Shown piece after piece: positions 36,433 through 45,108 of a stretch of DNA of 64,000 nt. Source of the stretch: JAWWOL01 sp033851545 (lineage in GTDB: Bacteria; Actinomycetota; Actinomycetes; JAWWOL01); assembly GCA_033851545.1 (NCBI GenBank), contig JAWWOO010000109.1, positions 59,426 through 123,425 of the forward strand. The letters run 5' to 3'. The stretch's first letter is position 1. Each line of letters starts with the position of its first letter. A program made the position numbers and the translations under genes. Under the pieces are notes generated by a model. The model had not been told where the DNA came from. It made no database searches and saw nothing but the letters and a program-made list of their open reading frames with translations.

Positions 36433-37320
36433 CCGGGCGGCCTCGAGTCGGCGCATCGTGACGTCGACCCGCAGGCTGCCGAACGCGCCGCCCTGGTAGA
36501 CGCCGCGCAGCGGGACCACGTCGCTGTAGTCGCGGCCGTGGCCGACCTTGACGTGCCGGTCGCCGGCCGGCTGGTCGTTGGTCGGGTCGAACGCCCACCA
36601 CTCACCGGGCCGTACGAGCACCTCGACCCAAGCGTGACCCTCGCCGCGGAACGCGATTCCCGGCTCGAGCGCCACGGAGGAGAAGTAGCCGGAGACGTAG
36701 CGCGCCGCAACCCCGTTGCACCGCAGCAAGGCGCAGGCGACGTGGGCGAAGTCCTGGCAGACACCCTGCCCCTGGGCGAGCACATCGTTGACGCTGGTGC
36801 CGACGATGGTGGAGCCGGTGGAGTAGGTGAGGTGGTGGGTCAGCCAGTCGTTGACCGCCAGCGCCGTCGCCACCACGGTGTCCTGGGCCAGCGATCGGGC
36901 CAGCGCCTCGATCTCGTCGTCCCACGTCACCATCGGCGAGGGCAGGGTGAACTCGATGCAGGGGTCGTACGGGTCCATCTTGTTCTGGCGGGGCGAGTCG
37001 AGCGCCTCCTCGGCAGTGGGCCGGGCGATGCAGGAAACCGTTGACCGGCCGGTGATCTCGATCGAGGTGTGCGGGGTCTCGACGTCGAACGGCTCGGTCA
37101 GGGTGCCGAAGTAGTCACGGTAGGGGGCGTGGAACCGCGCCGGCGGGTCGACCACCAGCTCGGCGTCGAGACAGGTCTGCCAGGCGTCGGTGACCGGGTG
37201 CAGCCGGGCCTCGTTGATGCTGAGGCGCACGGCGGCGGGGTAGTCGTAGCGCGTCGTGTGGACGACCTCGATGATGCCGTTGGCCACATGGCTGAGCGGG
37301 CCGGCGGACGGCTCGGTCAT
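36421..37320 (-). CDS. Transglutaminase-like family protein
   Basis: A 299-residue cytoplasmic protein. It has an N-terminal beta domain (VVHTTRYDYPAAVRLS) and a transglutaminase-like core with Cys in GQGVCQDFAHVACALLR, His in GEGHAWVEVL and Asp in WAFDPTND, the complete triad. It belongs to the family encoded with circularly permuted ATP-grasp and alpha-E genes, where it is thought to act as peptidase or amide-bond-forming partner. The start at 37320 gives a 4-bp overlap with the alpha-E gene. Confidence 0.92.
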   Translation of the reverse strand: MTEPSAGPLSHVANGIIEVVHTTRYDYPAAVRLSINEARLHPVTDAWQTCLDAELVVDPPARFHAPYRDYFGTLTEPFDVETPHTSIEITGRSTVSCIARPTAEEALDSPRQNKMDPYDPCIEFTLPSPMVTWDDEIEALARSLAQDTVVATALAVNDWLTHHLTYSTGSTIVGTSVNDVLAQGQGVCQDFAHVACALLRCNGVAARYVSGYFSSVALEPGIAFRGEGHAWVEVLVRPGEWWAFDPTNDQPAGDRHVKVGHGRDYSDVVPLRGVYQGGAFGSLRVDVTMRRLEAARLAD

Positions 37321-38219
37321 GCGACCCGCACCGGCCTCATGTAGGCCGCCACGATGGCACTGTGCAGGGTGCGGCAGCGGGCCAGCAGGTCGCGGTAGCG
37401 GGACGGCCAGTCGGCGTCGTCGTCCTCCTCGGGCAGCGCCACCTCGTCGCGCAGCACCATGGCGGCTGCAGCGGGCTCGCCGCCGGTCAGCCGCGAGACG
37501 CTGTCGAGGCAGAACCACACCGAGCGCGGGCAGGAGGGCTCGCGCAGGAGCACGTCGCGTACGCCCTGGTCGGTGAGCTGGTGGGTGCCCGAGGACCTCA
37601 GCACGTCGGGGGCCGCGCAGGCCCGCATCGAGATCGCCCTCATGTGGACGGCGAGCGGGTCGTTGGGCTCGCGGCCCGCGACCGCCTTGGAGCCGAGCAG
37701 CAGCACCCGCAGCGTCATGTCGGCCCGCTCCAGCAGCATCCCGAGCTGCAGGAACGTCCAGGTCTCGTCGCGCTGCAGCGCGGTGTGGACCACTCCGAAG
37801 AAGGACTGGGTGAGCTGGGGCACCACCCGCAGCAGCTCGCCGACCGAGCCGGCCTGGTCGATCAGCGGCTCCATCGTGCCGGCCGCCGTGTTGAGCGACT
37901 CCCAGGCCTCGACGGCGAGCTGCTGCTGGCTGCGCCGGGCGTTCTCGCGGGCCTGGTGCAGGCAGTTGATGACCGAGGAGTCGGTCGCCGGGTCGGCGAT
38001 GTAGTGCCAGGCGACCGTCTGCAGGTTGATCGGCGCGCTGGACAGCGAGGACTGGTCGCGGCCGAGGACGGCGAGGACCTCTTCGGGCAACAGCCGGTCG
38101 TTGGGCGAGCCGGCCTGCAGCAGCCCGTACAGATGGGTGGAGAGCAGCCGGGCGGTGTCGTCGGCCCGCTCCATGTAGCGGCCGATCCAGTAGACGTTCT
38201 CGGCGATCCGGCTCAGCAC
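37317..38219 (-). CDS. Alpha-E domain protein
   Basis: A 300-residue all-helical protein that begins LSRIAENVYWIGRYMERADD, the signature of the alpha-E (DUF403) family. Further hallmarks are DQAGSVGELLRVVP and FLQLGMLLERADMTLRVLLLG. Alpha-E proteins always travel with the ATP-grasp partner and are thought to be scaffolds or effectors in a peptide-ligation system. GTG start at 38219 overlaps the ATP-grasp gene by 7 bp. Confidence 0.92.
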   Translation of the reverse strand: MLSRIAENVYWIGRYMERADDTARLLSTHLYGLLQAGSPNDRLLPEEVLAVLGRDQSSLSSAPINLQTVAWHYIADPATDSSVINCLHQARENARRSQQQLAVEAWESLNTAAGTMEPLIDQAGSVGELLRVVPQLTQSFFGVVHTALQRDETWTFLQLGMLLERADMTLRVLLLGSKAVAGREPNDPLAVHMRAISMRACAAPDVLRSSGTHQLTDQGVRDVLLREPSCPRSVWFCLDSVSRLTGGEPAAAAMVLRDEVALPEEDDDADWPSRYRDLLARCRTLHSAIVAAYMRPVRVA

Positions 38220-39835
38220 GGTGCTTCTCCTCCGGGCGGACCCGACTGGTGCTGCTGCTGAGGCTGCCCGGAGTAGTCCTCGGCCAACCCGGGCCCCGCC
38301 AGCATGGGCGGAGCGACCGAGGTCGACCGGGACTCGCCCACGCCGACCCACGACTCCCGTACGGATGCTGCGCCGCGGACCACCCAGGTGTCCTTCGAAC
38401 CGCCGCCCTGGGACGAGTTGACCACGAGGCTGCCCTCGGGCAGCGCGACCCGGGTCAGACCGCCGGGCAGCACCCGGACATCGTCGCCGTAGACCGCGAA
38501 CGGGCGCAGGTCGACCCGGCGTGGGGCCAGCCCGTCCTCGACCCGGGTCGGGTGCTGGGACAGCGAGACGATCTCCTGAGCGATGTAGGCGGATGGCCTG
38601 GCCTCGATCGCGACCCGCAGCTCCTCGAGCTCGAGGTCGGAGGCCTGCGGGCCGAACACCATGCCGTAGCCGCCGGAGCCGTCGACCGGCTTGACCACCA
38701 GCTGGTCGAGCCGGGCCAGCACGATCTCGCGGTGGCTGTCGTCGCCGCACAGGTAGGTGTCGACGTTGCCGAGCACCGGCTCCTCGCCGAGGTAGTAGCG
38801 GATCATCTGCGGCACGTAGGTGTAGACGGCCTTGTCGTCCGCGACCCCGTTGCCGAGGGCGTTGGCGATCGCCACCAGCCCGGACCTGGCGGCGTTGACC
38901 AGACCCGAGCAGCCGAGCAGCGAGTCGCTGCGGAACGCCAGCGGGTCCAGGTAGTCCTCGTCGACCCGGCGATAGATCACGTCGACCCGCCGCGGCCCTG
39001 CCGTCGTACGGACGTAGACGCCGTCGGCCTCCACCACGAGGTCGCCGCCCTCGACCAGCTCGATGCCCATCTGCCGGGCGAGCAGGGCGTGCTCGAAGTA
39101 GGCGGAGTTGGCCGACCCCGGTGTGAGCAGGACGACGTTGGGGGTGTGACCGGCCTGCGGCGGAGCGGCGTAGCGCAGCGCGTCCAGCAGCAGGGTCGCG
39201 TAGTGGTCCACCGGCTGGATCGCGACCGCGTCGAAGAGCTCCGGCAGCACCCGCGCCATGATCTCGCGGTTCTCCATCAGGTAACTCACGCCGGAGGGCA
39301 CCCGGACGTTGTCCTCGAGGACCTTCCAAGCGCCGTCGTCGTCGCGGATTACGTCGAGGCCGGAGACGTGCACCCGTACGGAGCCCGGCGGGGTCACCCC
39401 CCAGCAGGCCCGCTGGAAGCCGGGACTGCCGAGCACGACCCAGGCCGGGACCACCCGGTCGTGCATGATCGCCTGATGGGAGTAGACGTCGTCCAGGAAG
39501 CAGTTGAGCGCCTTGACCCGCTGGCGCACCCCGGACTCGATCACCGCCCACTCGTCCGGCGCCAGCAGCCGCGGGATCAGGTCGAGCGGCAGCGGCCGTT
39601 CCTCCTGGCGCCCGTCGGCATAGACGGTGAAGGTCGCGCCGCGGGAGCGTTGCAGCTTGTCGCAGAGCTCCGCGCGGTTGCCCAGCTCGTCGATGCCCAG
39701 GGCTTCGAGGACCTCGACCAGCCGCGCGTACGACGGCCGGGGCGTGAGGTCGGCCTCGAGCGCCTCGTCGAGGTGCTCACCTCTGCGGTAGTTCCGGAAC
39801 AGGTCGCCCACCCGTTCACCGTGGCTTGGGGACAT
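38213..39835 (-). CDS. Circularly permuted ATP-grasp protein
   Basis: A 540-residue protein of the DUF404/DUF407 group. Motifs include VRVHVSGLDVIRDDDGAWKVLEDN, with the ATP-grasp Asp-Asn near residue 175, and the conserved VVKPVDGSGGYGMVFGP and later NSSQGGGSKDTWV. The strongly conserved RGRVPSGVSY-like segment is present as DNVRVPSGVSYLMEN. It is predicted to form amide bonds on a peptide substrate that has not been found. First gene of a three-gene operon; divergent from ku across about 155 bp. I chose the ATG at 39835 because a further-upstream frame has no family similarity. Confidence 0.92.
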   Translation of the reverse strand: MSPSHGERVGDLFRNYRRGEHLDEALEADLTPRPSYARLVEVLEALGIDELGNRAELCDKLQRSRGATFTVYADGRQEERPLPLDLIPRLLAPDEWAVIESGVRQRVKALNCFLDDVYSHQAIMHDRVVPAWVVLGSPGFQRACWGVTPPGSVRVHVSGLDVIRDDDGAWKVLEDNVRVPSGVSYLMENREIMARVLPELFDAVAIQPVDHYATLLLDALRYAAPPQAGHTPNVVLLTPGSANSAYFEHALLARQMGIELVEGGDLVVEADGVYVRTTAGPRRVDVIYRRVDEDYLDPLAFRSDSLLGCSGLVNAARSGLVAIANALGNGVADDKAVYTYVPQMIRYYLGEEPVLGNVDTYLCGDDSHREIVLARLDQLVVKPVDGSGGYGMVFGPQASDLELEELRVAIEARPSAYIAQEIVSLSQHPTRVEDGLAPRRVDLRPFAVYGDDVRVLPGGLTRVALPEGSLVVNSSQGGGSKDTWVVRGAASVRESWVGVGESRSTSVAPPMLAGPGLAEDYSGQPQQQHQSGPPGGEAPC

Positions 39836-39990
39836 GTCGGCAGTGTGTCCTGTAGGTAACGAGATGGACGTGGCGGCGGGTGCCAAACATGCTGGTCGCG
39901 CGCGGCGTGACATGCCGCCGATCATGGATAACCGTACGCTGCTCGGGTAGGTAGCGCTTCCGGCGGCTGGCAGACAGGCGAGGTGTGCAC

Positions 39991-40947
39991 GTGGCGGCGA
40001 TGCGCAGCATCTGGAAGGGCGCGATCTCCTTCGGGCTGGTCACGATCCCGGTCAAGCTCTACTCCGCCACACAGGCGCGCGACGTGACCTTCCACCAGGT
40101 CCACGCTGCTGACGGCGGCCGGATCAAGTACAAGCGGATCTGCTCCATCGACGGCGAGGAGGTTCCCTACTCCGACATCGCCAAGGGCTACGAGCTGCCC
40201 GACGGCCAGACGGTGGTGCTCACCGACGAGGACTTCACCGACCTGCCCCTGACGAGCAGCCGGACGATCGACGTCCTCGAGTTCGTACCTCTCGCGGAGG
40301 TCGACCCGATCTACTTCGAGAAGTCCTACTACCTCGAGCCGGAGAAGACCGGCGTACGGCCCTACGTGCTGCTCAGGGACGCGCTGGAGGAGTCCGGGCG
40401 GGTCGCGTTGGTCAAGGTCGCGCTCCGCTCGCGGGAGGCGCTGGCGACCCTGCGCGTACGCAACGGGGTGTTCGTCCTCGAGACGATGCTGTGGCCGGAC
40501 GAGGTCCGCGAGCCGGACTTCTCCTTCCTCGACGAGGACATCGAGGTGCGCCCCCAGGAGCTCGCCATGGCCGGGTCGCTGATCGAGACCCTGGCCGGTG
40601 AGTTCGACCCGTCGCAGTACACCGACGTCTACCGGGAGGCGCTCGAGAAGCTGATCGACGCCAAGGTGGAGGGTCGCGAGCTGGTCGCGCCGACGGCAGC
40701 AGCGCCGACGTCCGGCACCGTCGTGGACCTGATGGCGGCGCTGCGGGCGAGCGTCGAGGCTGCCCGCTCCGGTCGTACGGGCTCCGCGGAGGCGGCCGCG
40801 GACGGGGGGCAGGGGCCGGCGGCCGAGCGGGCCGCCGCCAAGGCACCGGCCAAGAAGGCGGCCGCGAAGAAGACGGCGACCAAGACCGCCGCCAAGGCAC
40901 CGGCGAAGAAGGCTCCCGCCAAGAAGGCTGCCCGCCGCACGGCATGA
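39991..40947 (+). CDS. ku: Ku-like end-binding protein for NHEJ
   Basis: A 318-residue bacterial Ku. The N-terminal signature is MRSIWKGAISFGLVTIPVKL (its ATG is at 40000), and the core contains HQVHAADGGRIKYKRICS and TSSRTIDVLEFVPL. The last ~60 residues are a Lys/Ala-rich tail built on AKKAPAK, typical of actinobacterial Ku, likely DNA-binding. GCGAGG at 39978-39983 lies seven bases from the GTG at 39991, which supports that start; the ATG at 40000 is an alternative. Ku binds broken DNA ends and recruits ligase. Divergent from the ATP-grasp operon. Confidence 0.95.
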   Translation: MAAMRSIWKGAISFGLVTIPVKLYSATQARDVTFHQVHAADGGRIKYKRICSIDGEEVPYSDIAKGYELPDGQTVVLTDEDFTDLPLTSSRTIDVLEFVPLAEVDPIYFEKSYYLEPEKTGVRPYVLLRDALEESGRVALVKVALRSREALATLRVRNGVFVLETMLWPDEVREPDFSFLDEDIEVRPQELAMAGSLIETLAGEFDPSQYTDVYREALEKLIDAKVEGRELVAPTAAAPTSGTVVDLMAALRASVEAARSGRTGSAEAAADGGQGPAAERAAAKAPAKKAAAKKTATKTAAKAPAKKAPAKKAARRTA

Positions 40948-41084
40948 TGGTGAACCTCCTGGGATAGGTGTGGCACGACAGCACCTCTGTGGCCGGTCGC
41001 CCTCAAGGTGGCGGATGCCGGCGCCGATCCACAGGAGGAGCCGCATCAGCGGGATCGGTGCGCTGTCAGTGACCAGGAGGCCCG

Positions 41085-41747
41085 GTGACCATCGGAGACG
41101 ACCGCGAGATTGTCGCGGCGCTGCGTGCTGTCCCGGGGGTGGCCGACGCCGATCTTGAACCGGACGGCGAGGGCAAGGGCCCGGGTACGCTCCGGCTCGG
41201 CCTGCTCCCTGGCGTCGACGAGGTCGCCGTGGCGACGTCGGTCGGCCGGCTGCTGCGGGAGCGCTTCGGCCTCGGCGTGGATGCCGAGCGGGTCCAGCTC
41301 ATCGAGGACAGCGAGCCGCCCGTGGAGGTGCCGGCGCAGCGCGAGGAAGAGCGCAGTCCCCGCCCCTCCATCCAGCGCATGCACCTGGTCTCGAGCGGTC
41401 TCGACATCACCGCGACCGTCACCCTGAGCCATCACGACCGAAGCTGCATCGGCGAGTGCACGGGAACCGCCACCCAAAGCGGCGTCCAACGTGCTGTCGC
41501 GACCGCCACCCTGCGCTCGGTGGAAGGTCTGCTCGACAACAAGGTGCGCTTCGAGCTCGAGCACGTCGAGGTCACGCCGACCGGCCGCGACCGCACGGCC
41601 CTGGTCGCCATCACCATGCTCTCCACCGCCGGCGGCGAGAAGCTGACCGGTGCCGCCGTGGTCCGCGAGGACGCCCGGCAGGCGGTCATCCGGGCGACCC
41701 TAGACGCGGTGAACCGCCGGGTCGAGCGGATGCTCGCCGACTCCTAG
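41085..41747 (+). CDS. Hypothetical protein
   Basis: A 220-residue acidic protein without membrane segments. Two similar halves of alpha-beta character are suggested: an N-terminal half (ALRAVPGVADADLEPDGEG) and a C-terminal half with GECTGTATQSGVQRAVATAT and VTPTGRDRTALVAITML. I do not recognise a family. Its position before the S51-like peptidase gene (29 bp gap) suggests a shared transcript. Confidence 0.65.
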   Translation: MTIGDDREIVAALRAVPGVADADLEPDGEGKGPGTLRLGLLPGVDEVAVATSVGRLLRERFGLGVDAERVQLIEDSEPPVEVPAQREEERSPRPSIQRMHLVSSGLDITATVTLSHHDRSCIGECTGTATQSGVQRAVATATLRSVEGLLDNKVRFELEHVEVTPTGRDRTALVAITMLSTAGGEKLTGAAVVREDARQAVIRATLDAVNRRVERMLADS

Positions 41748-41775
41748 GACGGTTACCCGCGGGTAGGCTCGTCGC

Positions 41776-42426
41776 GTGGCCGACGTCGTGTGCCTGCAGG
41801 GCGGTGCCGAGTTCTCGCCCGCCTGCGCCGACATGGACCGCGCCGTACTCGACCTCACCGGCCCCGGACCCGTCGTCGTGCTGCCGTCCGCCGCTGCCCC
41901 GGGACGGGAGTACGCGACCGCCGGAGCCAACGCCGTGACCTACTACACCGGCCTCGGCGCCGATGTCGCGGTCGCCCCCGATCCGCGCGAGGACCTGCTC
42001 GGCGCTGTGCAGGCCATCCGTACGGCGGCCCTCGTGGTGCTGCCCGGCGGCTCACCCGGCCGGCTGGTCGAGGCGCTGGTTCAGACCGTGCTGGGAGCCG
42101 CGGTGGCTGCGGCACCCGCCATCTCGGGCGCCAGCGCGGGTGCGATGGTCCTCTGTGCGACCACCGTCCTGCCCGATGTCGCCGACCACCCGCTGGTGCC
42201 GGGCTGTGGCATCGTGCCGGACGCTCTGGTGATCCCGCACTTCGCCGGGGCACTCCGCTGGATCGAGCCCGGGCGCGAGGGCCCGCGCTTGATCCTCGGG
42301 CTGCCCGAGTGCTCGGGCGTCATCATCACCGACGGGAAGTTCACGGCTGTTGGCACCCGCCCGACCACGGTGTTCGACGACGGCGTCAAGCGCGTGGTGC
42401 CGGTCGGCGAGAGCTGGCAGCCGTGA
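41776..42426 (+). CDS. Type 1 glutamine amidotransferase-like / peptidase S51 (cyanophycinase-like)
   Basis: A 216-residue protein. It contains the nucleophile-elbow GASAGAMVLC near residue 115, with Ser as nucleophile, and GSPGRLVEAL and VVLPSAAAPG in the fold. This matches the peptidase S51/cyanophycinase-like group that hydrolyses dipeptides or cyanophycin. No cyanophycin synthetase gene is seen here, so the substrate is open. GTG start; overlaps the hydrolase gene by GTGA. Confidence 0.8.
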   Translation: MADVVCLQGGAEFSPACADMDRAVLDLTGPGPVVVLPSAAAPGREYATAGANAVTYYTGLGADVAVAPDPREDLLGAVQAIRTAALVVLPGGSPGRLVEALVQTVLGAAVAAAPAISGASAGAMVLCATTVLPDVADHPLVPGCGIVPDALVIPHFAGALRWIEPGREGPRLILGLPECSGVIITDGKFTAVGTRPTTVFDDGVKRVVPVGESWQP

Positions 42427-43352
42427 CCTCCGAGATCGACGACCGCGAGCTGCCGCCGTTGCCGGAGGCGCCGGTGCCGGTCTGGCCGGGGGAGCTGGTG
42501 GAGCTGGGCGGGCGGACGCTGTTCGTACGACGGGCTGCCCATCCCGGCGCCGAGCCGGCGGTGTTCGTCCACGGCCTCGGCGGAGCGTCGACCAACTGGA
42601 CCGACCTGATGTACCTGCTCCGCGACCGCTACGACTGCTGGGCGCCCGACCTGCCCGGCTTCGGCCGTTCCGACCCGCCGCCGGCGGGCGACTACAGCCT
42701 GGACAGCCATGTCCGTGCCGTGGTCCGGATGCTGGAGCACGTCGTGGACGAGGCCGGCGGCCCCGTACACCTGTTCGGCAACTCCCTCGGCGGTGCCGTC
42801 TCGACTCGCCTGGCGGCGACCCGTCCCGACCTGGTGCGGACGCTCACCCTGATCTCCCCGGCCTTGCCTGTCCTGCGCCCCCGCAGGGGCACCGATCCGC
42901 GGCTCCTCCTGCTGATGCTGCCGGGCGTCTCCCGGATGGTCACGCGCGCGGCACGCAACCAGTCGGCCCAGCAGCGGGTCCAGGAGGTGATCGAGCTCTG
43001 CTACGCCGATCCGGCCCCCGTACCCTCCGACCGGATCGCCGAGGCTGTGGAGGAGCTCGAGCGCAGGCGCGGGCTGCCGTGGTTCGACACCGCGCTGATG
43101 GCGTCGCTACGAGGGCTGGCGCGGAGCTACTGCGTGCCCCGGTCACGGAGCCTGTGGACCGAGGCCGCCACGGTCACCGCGCCCACCCTGCTGATCTGGG
43201 GCGGGCACGACCAGCTGGTGTCCGTCTCGATCGCGCCCCGCGCACAGTCGGCGTTCCGTGGCTCCCGGCTGGTGGTGCTGCACGACAGCGGTCACGTCGC
43301 GCAGATGGAGCACCCGGTACGGGTGGCGCGGGAGTTCCTGGCCCTGGTCTAG
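42423..43352 (+). CDS. Alpha/beta-fold hydrolase
   Basis: A 309-residue alpha/beta hydrolase. FVHGLGGASTNW is the oxyanion region, LFGNSLGGAVSTRLA the nucleophile elbow (Ser), LIWGGHDQLVS the Asp region, LHDSGHVAQMEHP the catalytic His. GTG start overlaps the stop of the preceding gene by 4 bp, which decides it. Substrate unknown. Followed by a strong terminator. Confidence 0.9.
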   Translation: MTSEIDDRELPPLPEAPVPVWPGELVELGGRTLFVRRAAHPGAEPAVFVHGLGGASTNWTDLMYLLRDRYDCWAPDLPGFGRSDPPPAGDYSLDSHVRAVVRMLEHVVDEAGGPVHLFGNSLGGAVSTRLAATRPDLVRTLTLISPALPVLRPRRGTDPRLLLLMLPGVSRMVTRAARNQSAQQRVQEVIELCYADPAPVPSDRIAEAVEELERRRGLPWFDTALMASLRGLARSYCVPRSRSLWTEAATVTAPTLLIWGGHDQLVSVSIAPRAQSAFRGSRLVVLHDSGHVAQMEHPVRVAREFLALV

Positions 43353-43366
43353 TCAGCCGGCCGCAG

Positions 43367-43416
43367 ACACCGGCAGACCCCGGTGCACGCACGGTGCGGC
43401 CGGGGTCTGTCGGTGT
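43367..43416. terminator. Strong hairpin terminator between convergent genes
   Basis: A 17-bp arm beginning ACACCG and ending CCCCGG pairs with CCGGGGTCTG...GGTGT with a single G-T wobble; the loop of 16 bases holds its own short stem. Its place between the hydrolase stop and the convergent csbD-like gene makes a bidirectional terminator the simplest reading. Confidence 0.8.
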
Positions 43417-43422
43417 CCTGGG

Positions 43423-43611
43423 TCAGCGGTCGGTGACGTCCTTGACCGCGTCCTTGACCTTCTCGCCAGCCTGCTTCATGTTGCCCTCGGCCTGGTCGGC
43501 CCGGCCCTCGGCCCTGAGGTCCCGGTTGTCGGTCGCCTTGCCGACGGCTTCCTTGGCCTTGCCGGCGAGCTCTTCGGTCTTGTTGGCGATCTTGTCGTCG
43601 GTGCCCATCAC
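43423..43611 (-). CDS. CsbD-family stress protein
   Basis: A 62-residue charged, Lys/Glu/Ala-rich helical protein with the family pattern KIANKTEELAGKAKEAVGKA and KQAGEKVKDAVKD. CsbD proteins are general-stress proteins controlled by alternative sigma factors in other bacteria; exact function unknown. A second ATG at 43608 is possible. The AGGAGG before the start is strong. A dyad at 43666-43690 lies about 55-80 bases upstream. Confidence 0.9.
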   Translation of the reverse strand: MMGTDDKIANKTEELAGKAKEAVGKATDNRDLRAEGRADQAEGNMKQAGEKVKDAVKDVTDR

Positions 43612-43665
43612 AACCTCCTCATTGACGTTGTGGACGCGATATGCCCATTGCCGGCGATTTCACCC

Positions 43666-43690
43666 AGAACTCCCGAAAGTCGGCAGTTCT
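43666..43690. promoter_or_regulatory. Near-perfect 25-bp dyad in the divergent csbD/moeZ region
   Basis: The arms AGAACTCCCGA and TCGGCAGTTCT pair with one mismatch, around a 3-base centre AAG. It sits between the leftward csbD-like gene and rightward moeZ, with no gene end next to it, so an operator or a leader hairpin is more likely than a terminator. Confidence 0.5.
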
Positions 43691-43855
43691 CCTCGGGGTG
43701 AGGCCGGGTCCGCGGCGCCCGACCGTCCGGGCGCGTCTCAGCTTGCGGACGGTGGAATGCAGGCGGCTGCCGATGTGGTTGCGCAGGTGCGAGGCTGGAG
43801 CCCAGCCCGTACGTCTTGCTCTGCTGGAGGAACTGTGTCGAGCCTGAGGAGCGCT

Positions 43856-45043
43856 GTGACGCCGGACGCGTTGCCCCCGTTGGTCGAGCCGGCGGACTCA
43901 CTGACCGTCCAAGAGGTCAACCGCTACTCCCGCCACCTGATCATCCCCGACGTGGCGATGGCCGGGCAGAAACGGCTGAAGAACGCCAAGGTGCTGGCCG
44001 TCGGTGCCGGTGGCCTCGGGTCGCCGGTCCTGATGTACCTCGCCGCAGCCGGCGTCGGCACGCTCGGCATCATCGAGTTCGACGTGGTCGACGAGTCCAA
44101 CCTGCAGCGGCAGATCATCCACGGCCAGAGCGACATCGGCCGGCCCAAGGCCGAGTCCGCCCGGGACACCATCAAGGAGATCAACCCGCTGATCGACGTG
44201 GTGCTGCACGAGGTGCGGCTCGACTCGTCGAACGCGATGGAGATCTTCGCCGGCTACGACCTGATCGTGGACGGCACGGACAACTTCGCCACCCGCTACC
44301 TGGTCAACGACGCCTGCGTGCTGCTCAACAAGCCCTATGTCTGGGGGTCGATCTACCGGTTCGACGGCCAGGCCTCGGTGTTCTGGAGCGAGTACGGCCC
44401 CTGCTACCGCTGCCTCTACCCCGAGCCGCCGCCGCCCGGCATGGTCCCCTCCTGCGCCGAGGGCGGCGTGCTGGGTGTGCTGTGCGCGACCATCGGCTCG
44501 ATCCAGGCCACCGAGGCGATCAAGGTGCTGACCGGCATCGGCGAGCCGCTGGTCGGTTCCCTCGTGGTCTACGACGCGCTGGACATGGAGTTCCGCAAGA
44601 TCAAGGCCCGCAAGGACCCGGAGTGCCCGATCTGCGGCAAGAACCCCACCATCACCGAGCTGATCGACTACGAGGCCTTCTGTGGCACCGTGTCGGACGA
44701 GGCGGTCATCGCGGCGCAGGGCTCCACGATCACCTCGGCTGAGCTCAAGGCCAAGATCGATGCAGGTGACGAGTTCCTGCTGGTCGACGTCCGGGAGCCT
44801 GCGGAGTACGAGATCGTCAAGATCCCGGGCTCCGTACTCATCCCCAAGGGCGACATCGTCTCGGGCGCGGCGCTGGCCGAACTGCCCCAGGACAAGCCGG
44901 TGATTCTCTACTGCAAGACCGGCGTCCGGTCTGCGGAGGCCCTGGCAGTGCTCAAGAATGCCGGCTTCCGCGACGCCACACACGTGCAAGGTGGCGTGGT
45001 CGGCTGGGTCCGGCAGGTCGATCCCTCGCTGCCGATCTACTAA
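43856..45043 (+). CDS. moeZ: MoeZ-type adenylyltransferase/sulfurtransferase
   Basis: A 395-residue E1-like ThiF domain fused to a C-terminal rhodanese. Nucleotide site: VLAVGAGGLGSPVLMYLAAAG; zinc pairs in CYRCLYP and CPICGK; ThiF region GSIQATEAIKVLTG. Rhodanese: LLVDVREPAEYEIVKIPG and active-site YCKTGVRSAEAL. MoeZ activates sulfur-carrier proteins and supplies sulfur for thio-cofactors and cysteine synthesis. Two GTG starts with good ribosome-binding sites occur (43835 and 43856); I chose the second to match the family length. In mycobacteria it lies near adnAB, as here. Confidence 0.92.
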   Translation: MTPDALPPLVEPADSLTVQEVNRYSRHLIIPDVAMAGQKRLKNAKVLAVGAGGLGSPVLMYLAAAGVGTLGIIEFDVVDESNLQRQIIHGQSDIGRPKAESARDTIKEINPLIDVVLHEVRLDSSNAMEIFAGYDLIVDGTDNFATRYLVNDACVLLNKPYVWGSIYRFDGQASVFWSEYGPCYRCLYPEPPPPGMVPSCAEGGVLGVLCATIGSIQATEAIKVLTGIGEPLVGSLVVYDALDMEFRKIKARKDPECPICGKNPTITELIDYEAFCGTVSDEAVIAAQGSTITSAELKAKIDAGDEFLLVDVREPAEYEIVKIPGSVLIPKGDIVSGAALAELPQDKPVILYCKTGVRSAEALAVLKNAGFRDATHVQGGVVGWVRQVDPSLPIY

Positions 45044-45054
45044 GTCCCTTACGG

Positions 45055-45087
45055 AAACCCCTGCAGGCCAAGGCTTGCGGGGGTTTT
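45055..45087. terminator. Rho-independent terminator after moeZ
   Basis: AAACCCCTGCAGGCC pairs with GGCTTGCGGGGGTTTT (one G-U pair and one T-G mismatch), with a short AA loop and a TTTT run following. Placed between the moeZ stop and the convergent SnoaL-like gene; likely serves both. Confidence 0.85.
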
Positions 45088-45108
45088 CTGGGTTCTGGGT
45101 CAGACCGG

